A stretch of DNA of 64,000 nt from Kiritimatiellia bacterium (GCA_016929905.1 JAFGHX010000412.1:1-64000), one strand, 5' to 3'. Shown: positions 53,431 through 62,912, counted from the first letter of the stretch. Program-made: numbers and translations. The notes: generated from the sequence alone by a model not told the origin.

Positions 53431-55008
53431 ATGAAGGCGAAGCGTGTTGTGGGGGTGGGGTGCCTGCTGGGTTGTCTGCTCATCGCCGTTTCGTCAGACG
53501 CGGCGCTCAGCGTGCGGGCCACGTGGAACCCGAACTCCGAAAGCGATCTGGCCGGGTACCGCCTCTGGTGGGGCACGAATTCCAGAGGCAGCGCGACCAG
53601 TCCCGTCGAATTCCGGTACTGGACGAACAAGACCGTGGGCGTCTCCGCACAACCGGCGACGACCGTCGACGGGATCGACCCGAACTTCGTCTGGTATTTC
53701 GCGCTCACCGCGTTCGATACCGGTCAGAATGAGAGCCTCTACGGTAACGAAGTCGTTTTCCGGTACGCCGCCACCCCGACCGCCCCGTCCGGTCTGACGG
53801 TGACGGTTGTCTCCGCCAGCCGCCTGGACTTGGCTTGGGTGGACAACAGCGGCGACGAGACCGGCTTCAAGATCGACCGGCGGCAGAGCGGGCAGACGGA
53901 CTGGGCGCGGATCGCGCAGCCCGGCGCCGATGTCACCCGCCATACGGACAGCGGCCTGCCGGCGGGCACCAAGTTCTACTATCAGGTGAAAGCCTTCAAT
54001 GCCGCCGGCAACTCGGCGTACTGTGCGGTGGCCGCCGCCACGACGGCGGCGCGCGGAGCCATGCGTCTGGTGCGGATCGCGAACGGCGCGGACGATGTGG
54101 AGGAGCAGGGCGGCGGCTCGGTGTACGCGCACAGCAGCGACCTGGAGCTGACCGAGGACGGGGGTGCGGCACAGACGGTCGGACTGCGATTCGCGGCTCT
54201 GGACGTGCCGCGCGGCGCCACGATCCGCAGCGCGTACGTGCAGTTCCAGGTGGACGAGCCCGGTGCCGGCGTGACGAGCCTCCAGATCCGCGGCCACGCG
54301 ACCGGCCATGCGCGCGCGTTCACGGACCGGAACGGCGATGTGACGGCCAGACCCACAACGAGCGCCGCCGTCCCGTGGACAGTGCCGGCCTGGAACACGG
54401 CCGGCGCGGCGGGCGCCGACCAGCGCACGCCGGACCTCGCGGCGGTGATACAGGAGATCGTCCGGCATGACCGCTGGATGAGCGGCAATGCGCTCGTCCT
54501 CGTCGTGACCGGCACGGGCAAGCGCACGGCGGAGGCGTACGAAGGCGACCCGGCCGGCGCGCCTCTGCTCGTGGTCGAGTACGAATCGGGCCTCGCGACC
54601 GATACCGACGCCGACGGCATGGACGACGCCTGGGAAACCGCACAGTTCGGTGCGACGAATGCACCGAACAGCGGCGCCCGCGACGACTACGACGGCGACG
54701 GCTTCTCGAACTGGGAAGAGTTCGTGGCCGGTACGGACCCGAAGGCGGGCGGCACCAGCTACTTCGACTGCGACCTGCGGCTGGCGGCCCCGCACATCAT
54801 TGTCTCGTTCCCGACCGTCCCGGCCTCAGGCCCGGGCTATACGGGCTACACGCGGTACTACGCGCTCGAGAGGGCGGGCTCGCTCAACGGCGACGCCTGG
54901 GGCGGGGTACCCGGCCATACGAATATCGCGGCCACCGGCGGCGCGGTAACCTATACCAACACGTTTCCGCCGCCCTGTATCTTCCGGGCCAGAGTGTGGT
55001 TGGAGTAG
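53431..55008 (+). CDS. Secreted Fn3 protein with calcium-repeat C-terminal module
   Basis: 525 residues from ATG at 53431 with GGAGGAACC directly upstream. Signal peptide about 1-24 (VGCLLGCLLIAVSSDAAL). Two Fn3-like domains: the first at about 25-115, the second at about 117-205 with APSGLTVTVVSASRLDLAWV. A beta domain (about 210-390, RLVRIANGADDVEE ... LRFAALDVPRG) resembles modules with paired carbohydrate or adhesion functions. A calcium repeat (DTDADGMDDAWE, DDYDGDGFSNWEEF) leads into the same C-terminal module as the CotH protein at 5750, ending FRARVWLE. There is no catalytic motif. It is probably a surface adhesin or binding protein accompanying the lyases encoded downstream. Confidence 0.75.
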   Translation: MKAKRVVGVGCLLGCLLIAVSSDAALSVRATWNPNSESDLAGYRLWWGTNSRGSATSPVEFRYWTNKTVGVSAQPATTVDGIDPNFVWYFALTAFDTGQNESLYGNEVVFRYAATPTAPSGLTVTVVSASRLDLAWVDNSGDETGFKIDRRQSGQTDWARIAQPGADVTRHTDSGLPAGTKFYYQVKAFNAAGNSAYCAVAAATTAARGAMRLVRIANGADDVEEQGGGSVYAHSSDLELTEDGGAAQTVGLRFAALDVPRGATIRSAYVQFQVDEPGAGVTSLQIRGHATGHARAFTDRNGDVTARPTTSAAVPWTVPAWNTAGAAGADQRTPDLAAVIQEIVRHDRWMSGNALVLVVTGTGKRTAEAYEGDPAGAPLLVVEYESGLATDTDADGMDDAWETAQFGATNAPNSGARDDYDGDGFSNWEEFVAGTDPKAGGTSYFDCDLRLAAPHIIVSFPTVPASGPGYTGYTRYYALERAGSLNGDAWGGVPGHTNIAATGGAVTYTNTFPPPCIFRARVWLE

Positions 55009-55066
55009 CCGCAAGTCCATGCGCGGCCAGAGGGTCTGGCGGGCCCCGGCCGTTGAGGGGGGATCC

Positions 55067-56338
55067 ATGAATCACGGCGAACATCGGAGCGCGCCCCGCG
55101 ACGGTTCGCCCGCACACGCCCCGCGGCGGGCGCGCCGGCGGCTCGCACGTGCTCTGTGCGGGTTCGGCGTGGTCTGCACCCTGACGCGTGCGGCCCTCGC
55201 CGTCACCGTGCGGGTCGGCACGGGCGCTGAACTGACGCGGGCGTTGGCCGGCGCGGAGCCGGGGCATGAAATCACGATCGAGAACGGAGTCTATTCCGGC
55301 AGTTTCACCCTGGCCCGCTCCGGATCGGACTCGTTGCCCATCGTGATTCGGCCGCGAAATCCGGGCGGAGTGACGTTCCGCAATGTCCACCTGACCCTCG
55401 CCGGGCGCTACGGACAGGTCGAGGGCCTGGTTTTCGAGAACGACCTCTCTGCGAGCTTCTCCCTGAATTTCGCCGTGAAGATCTCCGGGAACCGGAACCG
55501 GGTCACCCGCTGCGTATTCCGAAACGCGCCCAACAGAGCGCGTGCGGTGTGGATCGCGGGCCGCGCGAGTCACAACCGCGTGGACTTCTGCGAGATCACG
55601 GATTGGAACGGCGCCGGCGTGATCCTCGTGAAGGTCGAGAGCGGCATGACGGGCAACCGCATTGACCACAACTACATCCACGACAACCCCAAGGTCTCGA
55701 ATGTCGAGGCACTCCACGTCGGGGAACGCGAAGCGTCGCTCTACGATCTGGGAACTGTGATCGAGTATAATCTCGTCGAACGCGTGGCCACGGATGAAGA
55801 GAACGAAGTCATCTCGGTGAAGAGTTCGGGGAACACGATTCGCGCCAACACCTTCAAGGATTGCTCGGATTACGTCGTCAACATTCGCCATGGCGTGAGT
55901 AACGTGGTCATGAACAACACACTGGTCAATATGAGGTTGCAGTCGTACGGCGACGCGCACAGACTGATCGGCAATCGTCTTACCAAGGGCCATATCATCC
56001 TCCCCTCGGGAACCATCACGGAGGAGGACGTGCCCACGGGGAGCGGCGGTTTTCCCGCGGCCCGTAACCAACTGGTCGCCGGGAACATCCTCGAGAACGG
56101 CAACATCTACGTCGGCAAACCGGCCGACCGGCCGATCCCGGCCAGCGGCAACACGCTGGCCGGCAATCAGGGCGGCGCGTTCGTCGACGGCGGCCGGCAA
56201 ACCGGCACGGTGCTTCTGCCTGCCTACGGCGGCGAGGCGGGCGTCCCGGTGCGCGTGACGCCGAGCATGGTGGGGCCGGACGGGGCAGACCCGGGGGGCG
56301 AATCCCCCACGCCGCCGGGCGGACTGACGGTTGAGTGA
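55067..56338 (+). CDS. Secreted PL6-like lyase (alginate/chondroitinase-B type)
   Basis: 423 residues from ATG at 55067, with GAGGGGGG upstream. After a long basic N-terminus, a signal-type hydrophobic stretch (LCGFGVVCTLTRAALA) precedes a right-handed parallel beta-helix. The entry motif ENGVYSGSFTLARSG and PIVIRPRNPGGVTF, then repeated NRVxxCxF rungs, match the PL6 family. The segment DEENEVISVKSSGNTIRANT, at about residue 243, corresponds to the region holding the catalytic Lys and Arg and calcium-binding Glu/Asn in chondroitinase B. Enzymes of this family eliminate uronate residues from alginate or dermatan. The protein ends in PTPPGGLTVE, a tail shared with the next genes. Confidence 0.8.
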   Translation: MNHGEHRSAPRDGSPAHAPRRARRRLARALCGFGVVCTLTRAALAVTVRVGTGAELTRALAGAEPGHEITIENGVYSGSFTLARSGSDSLPIVIRPRNPGGVTFRNVHLTLAGRYGQVEGLVFENDLSASFSLNFAVKISGNRNRVTRCVFRNAPNRARAVWIAGRASHNRVDFCEITDWNGAGVILVKVESGMTGNRIDHNYIHDNPKVSNVEALHVGEREASLYDLGTVIEYNLVERVATDEENEVISVKSSGNTIRANTFKDCSDYVVNIRHGVSNVVMNNTLVNMRLQSYGDAHRLIGNRLTKGHIILPSGTITEEDVPTGSGGFPAARNQLVAGNILENGNIYVGKPADRPIPASGNTLAGNQGGAFVDGGRQTGTVLLPAYGGEAGVPVRVTPSMVGPDGADPGGESPTPPGGLTVE

Positions 56339-56412
56339 GCCGGCCGACTGTTGCGCGATACGCCGACGGCCGCTACCATGGCGGCAAACCGTCGTCACAG
56401 GGAGGAGCGCTC

Positions 56413-57873
56413 ATGAGATCCTTCGATCCCGCGCATTCCGCTGCGCTTATTCTGGTTTCGGCGCTCTGTATTGGGGCGCCCCCGCCGGCATGCGCGTACG
56501 ACGTGAGCAATGAGGTCGTCACGACCACCATCGAGTGGGGCGGCGCACCGATGAATACGGCGAACCTGGCGTGGGGGTGTACCCCGATCGCGACACGAAA
56601 CGGCGCGACGTATCTCGTCTTTCGGGATCCCGACCGGCGACCGAAAGTCGTCAGGCGCGTGATCGCCTCGGGGCAGGTCGAGGTGGTCTTCCTCGACAAC
56701 GAGAGCCCGACCTACTACGCGAGCGAAGACGGGCACAACAAGTACTCGCTCGGGATCGACCGTGACGGATACATCCACATCGTCGGCGATATGCACAACC
56801 ATTCCAGCCGGGACCAGCCGCATCTGCCTGCGCGCTACCAGAATTGCCGCATTCCCTATTGGGTATCCACGAAACCGCATAGCATTGCCGGCGGGTTCAC
56901 GTTCAGAGGATACGGTTCAACGGGGAACCCGCATCAGGATACCTGTCCGCCGGGGCAGGGGTTCACCTATCCCGAGTTCGTCAACGACAACAGCGGTCGG
57001 CTCTACTACTTCTCGCGCCAATGGGTGGGCGATTGGACCGGAAGCTGGGCCCCGGGCGCGATCGGGGTCGGGTTGAAGATCTATGATGAGAAGACCAAGT
57101 TGTGGACGGCACGAGGCGGACTGGCGCCGAACCCGCCGGCCGATTCAACCTACAAGGTAATCCTGTGGGAAGACAACGGCGCGGCCAATTCGGCCTACCA
57201 GCCGCACATTGTGGACATTCGGTTCGACGCGTCGAACCGGATGCATTTCGTCGCATCCGTGAACAACGACAACTCGAAGAACCCGAACAACGACGTCTCG
57301 CAGTCCAGCACCCATCTGGTCTATGCGTATTCGGATGACGGCGGCCAGACCTTCTGCCGGGCAAGCGGGACACGGATCGCGTCGTTGCCGATGCGCGCGG
57401 ATCCCGGGCCCGACCAGGGCGACGTGGTTTTCGGCGACCACCACTGGATCGATATCGTCGTCGGCGCGATCGTCCTGAACGGCAGGCCGGTCGTCAGCTT
57501 TACGGATACCGGCCCGAATCGCGCGACCCGCTGGTGCCGGTACGACGGCGGCTGGAGCGCACCCCTGCCGACCCCGCTCGATACCGGCTGGCGCCGGAAG
57601 TATTTCGTGGACCGGTACGGCGTGGTGACCTTGCCGAAGGACGGGACCGTGCACCGAACCACGGTGTTCGGGAACTCCGGCGGCAGGACGCACACCGGGA
57701 TCTACCCCTACTTCGGCCTGTGGGACCGTGAATACCTGCGCACAACCGGTAAGATCCGCTACGCAGGCTGGAGCGGCTCGTCCCCGAACCGCAAGATCTA
57801 CATCGCCACACTGGATATCACGCCGGACGAAACGCAGGCACCGGTCGCCCCCGAGGGCCTGAAGGTGGAGTGA
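56413..57873 (+). CDS. Secreted BNR-4 repeat protein, possible ulvan-type lyase
   Basis: 486 residues from ATG at 56413, with GGAGGAGCGCTC upstream. Signal peptide about 1-28 (ALILVSALCIGAPPPACA). The propeller carries BNR-4 signatures: GHNKYSLGIDRDGYIHIVGD, followed by MHNHSSRDQPHLPARYQNCR, TYPEFVNDNSGRLYYFSR, QPHIVDIRFDASNRMHFV and GVVTLPKDGTVHRTTVFGN. BNR-4 propellers with these His and Arg residues include ulvan lyases of families PL24 and PL25. The exact catalytic set cannot be checked here. The end VAPEGLKVE is the shared tail. Position between a PL6-like and another lyase-like gene supports a uronic-acid polysaccharide as substrate. Confidence 0.75.
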   Translation: MRSFDPAHSAALILVSALCIGAPPPACAYDVSNEVVTTTIEWGGAPMNTANLAWGCTPIATRNGATYLVFRDPDRRPKVVRRVIASGQVEVVFLDNESPTYYASEDGHNKYSLGIDRDGYIHIVGDMHNHSSRDQPHLPARYQNCRIPYWVSTKPHSIAGGFTFRGYGSTGNPHQDTCPPGQGFTYPEFVNDNSGRLYYFSRQWVGDWTGSWAPGAIGVGLKIYDEKTKLWTARGGLAPNPPADSTYKVILWEDNGAANSAYQPHIVDIRFDASNRMHFVASVNNDNSKNPNNDVSQSSTHLVYAYSDDGGQTFCRASGTRIASLPMRADPGPDQGDVVFGDHHWIDIVVGAIVLNGRPVVSFTDTGPNRATRWCRYDGGWSAPLPTPLDTGWRRKYFVDRYGVVTLPKDGTVHRTTVFGNSGGRTHTGIYPYFGLWDREYLRTTGKIRYAGWSGSSPNRKIYIATLDITPDETQAPVAPEGLKVE

Positions 57874-57908
57874 GGCGCGCGCGGACCAGGTCGCATGGAG
57901 GAGGCCCA

Positions 57909-58991
57909 ATGACCAGCAGGATCCGTCAAATGAGCACGAACCCTCTGCCCGTCGTGGCGCTCCCGCGAGCATCCAAGTATTCACGAGGTTCACCGAGTAG
58001 GCCGGGCGTCCTCGCCCGGCCACCCGCTGCCCAACGGCCGTCGTGCCGTGCCGAAAAGGTGCGCCGCGCGGTCATCCTGCTGCCCCTTCTTCTGTTCGTC
58101 GTCAGCGCCGCGCAGGCCGACCTGCTCCTCGAAGAGACCTTCGAGGACCGGGACTGGAGCCCGCTCGTGGCGCACAGGCTCTACCACGACCATTCCGGCC
58201 TCTTCGTCGGCGATCCCGTCCGGAACGGCAGGCTGGCGTTCCGGTTCCACCTCACCGCGGCCGACTTCACACGCGGCCTGGATGAAGGGCTGGGCCCCAC
58301 GGTGGTCAGAGCGGAACTGGCGCGATGGAGCGTCGTCAATCCCGGCCTGGGCGTGCCGGTCACCCGCTGGTACGGGTTCAGCATCCACGTGGAGTCGTCC
58401 TGGAAGAACTCCCTGTCCATGGGAACCATCATCACGCAGTGGCATCACCCCTTTGCGGATCCCGGCGAGGGCCAGGGCTCCCCGCATTTGTCGATTCAGG
58501 TGGCGCCCGACGGAACGTGGCTGATTGAGAACGCCTCGAACCCCGTCTTCTCGGACCCCTCCGATTCGCATCGGACCCGCCGGAAATGGCCGGGCGGACC
58601 GGGCGAGACCGGACCGGAAGGCTGGCCGAGCATCGCGAAGGGGCAATGGGTGGACTGGGTGATCCACGCCAAGTGGTCCTACAACGCCGACGGCCTGCTC
58701 CGGATATGGCAGAACGGCACGCGGGTTATCGACTATGCCGGCCCGAACTGCGACAACGACGGCAGCGCCACCTTCAACAACCCGATGTTCTGGAAGATCG
58801 GCATCTACAATGCGCTCTGGAAGTGGCGCTATGAAAACCTGGACGGCCGGCTGCCGCCGCCGGACGACGCGTTGATGGCCGCTTTTGACGAGGTCCGTAT
58901 CGGAGATCAGAACTCCGGCTATGCGGAAGTCGCCCCGCGCGGCAGCGGGCCGGCAGCGCCCGCGAGCCCTACGGGCTTGGCGGTGGAGTGA
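57909..58991 (+). CDS. Secreted polysaccharide lyase-like (PF14099-type) protein
   Basis: 360 residues from ATG at 57909 with GGAGG upstream. The signal helix begins only at about residue 53 (AVILLPLLLFVVSAAQA). The unusual extension contains a GC hairpin (58000-58021) of the same kind as the intergenic pair at 40656, so a repeat has probably entered the 5' end. The mature part is a jelly-roll: LLLEETFEDRDWSPLVAH, VVRAELARW, TRWYGFSIHVESSW, IITQWHHPFADPG, WVDWVIHAKWSYNADGLLRI and FDEVRIGDQNS. These fit the polysaccharide-lyase family that includes heparin lyase I-like and PL20 proteins. It ends with ASPTGLAVE. A GTG at 58060 would give a normal signal peptide but lacks a ribosome site. Confidence 0.75.
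   Translation: MTSRIRQMSTNPLPVVALPRASKYSRGSPSRPGVLARPPAAQRPSCRAEKVRRAVILLPLLLFVVSAAQADLLLEETFEDRDWSPLVAHRLYHDHSGLFVGDPVRNGRLAFRFHLTAADFTRGLDEGLGPTVVRAELARWSVVNPGLGVPVTRWYGFSIHVESSWKNSLSMGTIITQWHHPFADPGEGQGSPHLSIQVAPDGTWLIENASNPVFSDPSDSHRTRRKWPGGPGETGPEGWPSIAKGQWVDWVIHAKWSYNADGLLRIWQNGTRVIDYAGPNCDNDGSATFNNPMFWKIGIYNALWKWRYENLDGRLPPPDDALMAAFDEVRIGDQNSGYAEVAPRGSGPAAPASPTGLAVE
58000..58021. repeat. GC hairpin inside the N-terminal coding region
   Basis: GGCCGGGCG-TCCT-CGCCCGGCC, preceded by GTA. It is related to the hairpins at 40656-40705, but here it falls within the reading frame of the lyase gene. Confidence 0.6.
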
Positions 58992-59129
58992 GCGGCGCGG
59001 GATTCGGCAGGCTAACGCCACGCGCTCTCGAGGATAGAATGTGGATGAGGGGCTCGAATGCCCACGCACACCGAGACGGCCCGGATCGTGAAGTCAAAGC
59101 CAACCCGCCGTTTCCGGAGGCTATCGAAA

Positions 59130-60232
59130 ATGACGATGCGACGAATGCTCGCAGGCCGTGTCTGGATCCTCGCCGTGGCGTTCGCCTGGCTCGCACGCTG
59201 CGCCGGGCAAGCCGCTACCTACTACGTGGCCTCGACGGGAAACGATGCCCATCCCGGCACTTGGGCCCAGCCGTTTCGAACCCTTCAGAAAGGCGCCGAT
59301 GTCGCACGTGCCGGCGATACGGTGCAGGTGCGCGGCGGGAGCTACACCGATGACGTGACGGTGAAGTACTCCGGCACCGGAACACCATTGTCCGCCAGCA
59401 CGGAAAGGAGCGGGACTGGGACGAACCCAAGGGCGTGCCCGACGGCGCAGCCGGTGCCGGCATGCACGTGGCCGGCGAAGACAAGAGCCACGCAACGCCC
59501 TCGAACACGCAGACACGGAACAACCTGGTGACCGACAATCATCTTTACGACTTCGTGACGGAGACGATCGGGGCCTGGACCGCAGTTCCCAAGGGGATCT
59601 GGCTGGATGTCAATTCCGACGCCAACACCTTCCGGCGCAACAGGATCCACGACGTGCCGGGGCCGGGCATCTTCGTGGAATCGCGCTGCGATGAGAACGA
59701 GATGCGCGAGAACATCTGCTACCGCTGCGCGCGCGGCGGGTTCGATACCGCCGGCTACGGCGTGGGCGCGGCCCGGGGCAACCGGTGGATCAACAACGTG
59801 GCCTACGCGAACGGCTACTCCGGGTTCTCTTTCCGCCAGTCGTCCGGCAACGTCGTGAAGAACAACATCGCGATGAACAACGCGGCGGCCGAAGTCTACG
59901 TCTCGGACTGGGCCGTGACGGAGGGCGGGAACGTCTTCCTGAACAACCTGTGGTACAAATCCGGTTCCGCGCTGGTGGCCACCTGGAACGATGCGGACCG
60001 GAAGCACTACAAACCGGCGAAGCTGACCCTCGCGCAGTGGATAGTGGCGTCGGGAGAAACGGGCGCGTTGTCGGTCGATCCGCTGTTTGCCGATCCCGCG
60101 AGCGGCGATTTCCACCTCGGCGCGGCAAGCCCGGCCAGGCGCGCCGGGGAGGGCGGGGTTGACATGGGTGCGTATCCGGGTGCTGCCGGCGGCCCGGCGG
60201 CGCCGACCGGCCTGGTTGTGAGGGCGAGGTAG
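59130..60232 (+). pseudogene. Frameshifted right-handed beta-helix protein
   Basis: The ATG at 59130, with GGAGG 9 nt upstream, begins a signal peptide (ILAVAFAWLARCAGQAA). It is followed by the standard opening ATYYVASTGNDAHPGTWAQP and DTVQVRGGSYTDDVTVKYSG. Near 59375 the frame changes; the other frame continues NTIVRQHGKERDWDEPKGVP and further beta-helix rungs to VDPLFADPASGDFHLGAASP. The middle rungs expected between these parts are missing, so a deletion plus frameshift is likely. The end PAAPTGLVVRAR is a variant of the shared tail. If the shift is a sequencing or assembly error, the gene would still be shorter than usual. In the native state it was probably a polysaccharide-active exported protein. 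Confidence 0.75.
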
Positions 60233-60297
60233 ACGGCGTGGCCACTTGGCGCCGTCACCCCTGCAGCACGCCGCCCGGATCTTCGCGCGCTCACCGG

Positions 60298-61527
60298 TCA
60301 ATCCGCCGGCGGCCCGGGTGCCGAGGGGCCCTTCTCAGACGCGGGCGCCTGCGCCGCCGCGACGCGGTACGGATGAGCGGGCAGTTCCGGCTCCGAATAG
60401 GGTTCGGTCCTGTTGGACGCGTTCACGAACCCGGCGCCGGGCATCGAAACCTTCACGAACGGGCTGTCTCCGTCGTAGCAGCGCGTGTTGTTTCGGATCA
60501 CGAGATTCTCGAAAAGGAACCCCGAGGTCTTGGACGAGTTGCCGAAGACGAACAGCTTCGGCGGCTTGACGGCCGGACCGGGCCCGGCATAGATCCGGTT
60601 GCCCTCCACGCGCACATCGTCAAAGACCGTGCCGGGCACCGGTTTGGAGTTGTCCGGCGTGCCCAGTTTCACGGCGACCGGCGCGCGGTCGTACTTGCCG
60701 CCGTAGACGACGACGTTGTCCAGGATGTGGATCTTGCGGAACAGGCAGTTGGTGTAACGCGGCGCGTCGAGCTGAGCTAGGATCGCTCCGCCGTTGACCC
60801 CCGAAGGATCGATCACCCAGTTGCCCTTGATCAGGTAGTCCTCCGCACGCTGATTGTGGTTCACCGCCCAGATGCCGATCCCGCCCGTCTCCCGCGGCCG
60901 CTCCACGATATTGCCGATGATCTTCACCCGCTGGCAGTAGTCCACCTCCATTTGCATCTCGTCCATGTAGTTGTCGGCGATCTCCACGTCCCGGCACCCG
61001 CCGAAGAGGAACCCGAACCGGTCGTAACCGTTGATGGGGGTGGGATCGCTGTCGATGAAGCGGCACTTGCGGACGGTGATGTTCTGGCCGCCGTAGAAGT
61101 TGAACCCGCCGAACCGATCGATGCCGTTCGCATCGAAACCCAGTTCCTCGACCACGAGGTTCCGGGCCCTGGCTATCGTGCCGATGCGCAGATCGCGGCG
61201 CGCCGGCTTGCGTTTCAGCACGCTGCGCATCGCACCGGCGCCCCGCAGCGTGAGGGCTTCGGGGTTCTTGTCCAGACCGGGGGCACCGCGGTTCTCGGTC
61301 GTCAGCGGAATGTCGCGCACAAGATAGGTGCCGGCGGGAAAGAAGACGATGTTCGCGCCGTCCGCATTGTTGGCCGCGTTGATGGCGTTGCGGATGGGCC
61401 CGGTGTCGTCGGCCTCGCCGTCGGCGACGGCGCCGTGCGTCTTGACGTCATAGACGGCTGCCTGCGCCGCGAAGCGAGCCGCGACCAGGACGCTGGCGGC
61501 CAGAAGGGTGATCGCCGGGATTCTCAT
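60298..61527 (-). CDS. Secreted pectate-lyase-3-type beta-helix protein
   Basis: 409 residues from ATG at 61527 with GAAGGAGGATACG upstream. Signal peptide about 1-24 (AITLLAASVLVAARFAAQAA). The pectate-lyase-3 opening is clear (VYDVKTHGAVADGEADDTGP, then IRNAINAANNADGANIVFFP and AGTYLVRDI). Helical rungs follow (NLVVEELGFDANGI, NITVRKCRFIDSD, RDVEIADNYMDEM, VKIIGNIVERP). This family covers pectin- and tailspike-type glycan-active proteins. Catalytic residues are not conserved enough to name a substrate. It is convergent with the beta-helix gene upstream and is the next same-strand gene downstream of the GntR/LacI-type regulator, separated by 165 nt, so it may belong to that regulator's control. 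Confidence 0.82.
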   Translation of the reverse strand: MRIPAITLLAASVLVAARFAAQAAVYDVKTHGAVADGEADDTGPIRNAINAANNADGANIVFFPAGTYLVRDIPLTTENRGAPGLDKNPEALTLRGAGAMRSVLKRKPARRDLRIGTIARARNLVVEELGFDANGIDRFGGFNFYGGQNITVRKCRFIDSDPTPINGYDRFGFLFGGCRDVEIADNYMDEMQMEVDYCQRVKIIGNIVERPRETGGIGIWAVNHNQRAEDYLIKGNWVIDPSGVNGGAILAQLDAPRYTNCLFRKIHILDNVVVYGGKYDRAPVAVKLGTPDNSKPVPGTVFDDVRVEGNRIYAGPGPAVKPPKLFVFGNSSKTSGFLFENLVIRNNTRCYDGDSPFVKVSMPGAGFVNASNRTEPYSEPELPAHPYRVAAAQAPASEKGPSAPGPPAD

Positions 61528-61692
61528 CGTATCCTCCTTCGAGAGTTGCCTGTGCCGCGCGGCGTGTCGAGAACGCGCGGCACAAAGGCGGTTGTCCTCA
61601 CCGTATCTCCCGGGGGGGACGGAGAGATTCCGCTTCCATCTGTCCCGCGGCGGCCCGGCGCTCGGCTGGAAAACCGCCGATCGGTGGCGGGA

Positions 61693-62820
61693 TTAGGCGT
61701 TCGGGACACGGCCTGCGTCTGACTTATCCGAGATGACGGCGGGCAGGACGCGCGCATCCACCGGCGGCGTGGCTCGGCCCTCGATCAGATCCTGCAGCAC
61801 GCGGCAGGCCCTCTGCCCGCACAGCTCCAGCGAGGCACCCACCAGGGTGACCGGATACTGCTCGACAGCCGCCGCCACGTCGCCCTCCACATAGCCCACC
61901 GCCAGAACGCGTTCGTCGGCTTCGGGGCCATGTTCGGCGAGTGCGTGCAGCACGCGCCGGATGACCGGCCCGCCCGCGGCCACGATGCCGAAGCGACCGG
62001 TGCGGGCGGCGAGCAGCTCGCGCGTGATGTCATAACCCGTGTGTTCGTCGGTGCGGATTCGGACATCAATGTCCTTCGAAGCGCCCGCCTCGGCAAAGGC
62101 CTGGCGGCAGCCGGCAATCAACTCCGCCGCGCCGGGAAAACGCGCGGGGTCGCCCGTGACGAGGGAGACCTCGTGAATGCCGCGGTTGAGGATGTAGCGG
62201 GTCGCCTCGCACGCGCCGTGCCGGGCGTCGACCCGCACCAGGTTGAATGAGGACGCCAGCGGATAGTCGGTGACCGCAACGACGTGCCGCACCTTGCCCG
62301 ATAGCCGTTCCATCATCTCGTTCGTGACGTGCCCCACCACCAGCAGGGCGTCCAGGTCCGTCACCGGCAAGTCCTCGTCCGGGCGCGACGGCGAGACCGT
62401 GAACAGAAGCGTCACCGTGTTCGCCGCGCGCGCTTCGTCCGAAAAACCGGTCAGAATCATCGAGTAGAGGGAATGCGGGGTCCTGATCTCCCGCTCAGCT
62501 TCGGGACTCGCCGCCACCAGCGCAATGCCGAAACGGCGCGTCTGTTCCAGGGACAGGGCGGGAACCTTCTTCACGAAGGTGCCCTTCACCTTCTCCCGTA
62601 CCAGAATGCCCTGCAGCATGAGCTGCGCCACCGCCTCCCGCACCGTATTGCGGCTGACCTGCGCCTCCGTCATCAGGCGCCGCTCCGGCGGAATCCTGTC
62701 GCCCCGTTTCAACCCGTTGGCGACAATCATCCGCTTGATCCCGTCCTGCAGTTGCACGTGCCGCGGCACCGGGCTGCGCTTGTCGATCTTCAGAAACTCT
62801 TTTGCTCTTATGGTACCCAT
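61693..62820 (-). CDS. GntR/LacI-type transcriptional regulator
   Basis: 375 residues from ATG at 62820. The N-terminal winged helix is of GntR type: PVPRHVQLQDGIKRMIVANG, LKRGDRIPPERRLMTEAQVS and RNTVREAVAQLMLQGILVR. The C-terminal two thirds form a LacI-type sugar-binding fold (FGIALVAASPEAE, ALLVVGHVTNEMM, VRVDARHGACEATRYILNRG, ILNRGIHEVSLVTGDPARF, DERVLAVGYVEGDVAAAVEQ). This combination, as in AraR, binds a sugar and releases an operator. The ribosome site is weak, and the start codon overlaps TTATGGTACCCATAA, a partial operator-like sequence. A 20-bp palindrome in the upstream promoter (63045-63064) recurs in front of the GH101-like gene, so both autoregulation and control of that gene are likely. 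Confidence 0.88.
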   Translation of the reverse strand: MGTIRAKEFLKIDKRSPVPRHVQLQDGIKRMIVANGLKRGDRIPPERRLMTEAQVSRNTVREAVAQLMLQGILVREKVKGTFVKKVPALSLEQTRRFGIALVAASPEAEREIRTPHSLYSMILTGFSDEARAANTVTLLFTVSPSRPDEDLPVTDLDALLVVGHVTNEMMERLSGKVRHVVAVTDYPLASSFNLVRVDARHGACEATRYILNRGIHEVSLVTGDPARFPGAAELIAGCRQAFAEAGASKDIDVRIRTDEHTGYDITRELLAARTGRFGIVAAGGPVIRRVLHALAEHGPEADERVLAVGYVEGDVAAAVEQYPVTLVGASLELCGQRACRVLQDLIEGRATPPVDARVLPAVISDKSDAGRVPNA

Positions 62821-62912
62821 AATTGAAGCACTGTAGGCCAAGGACCCCCCCACGTCAACCGTTCTCTGCCCGCTCGTACCGGGGTTCACGGGGCCTGTCC
62901 CGACGCCATTCG

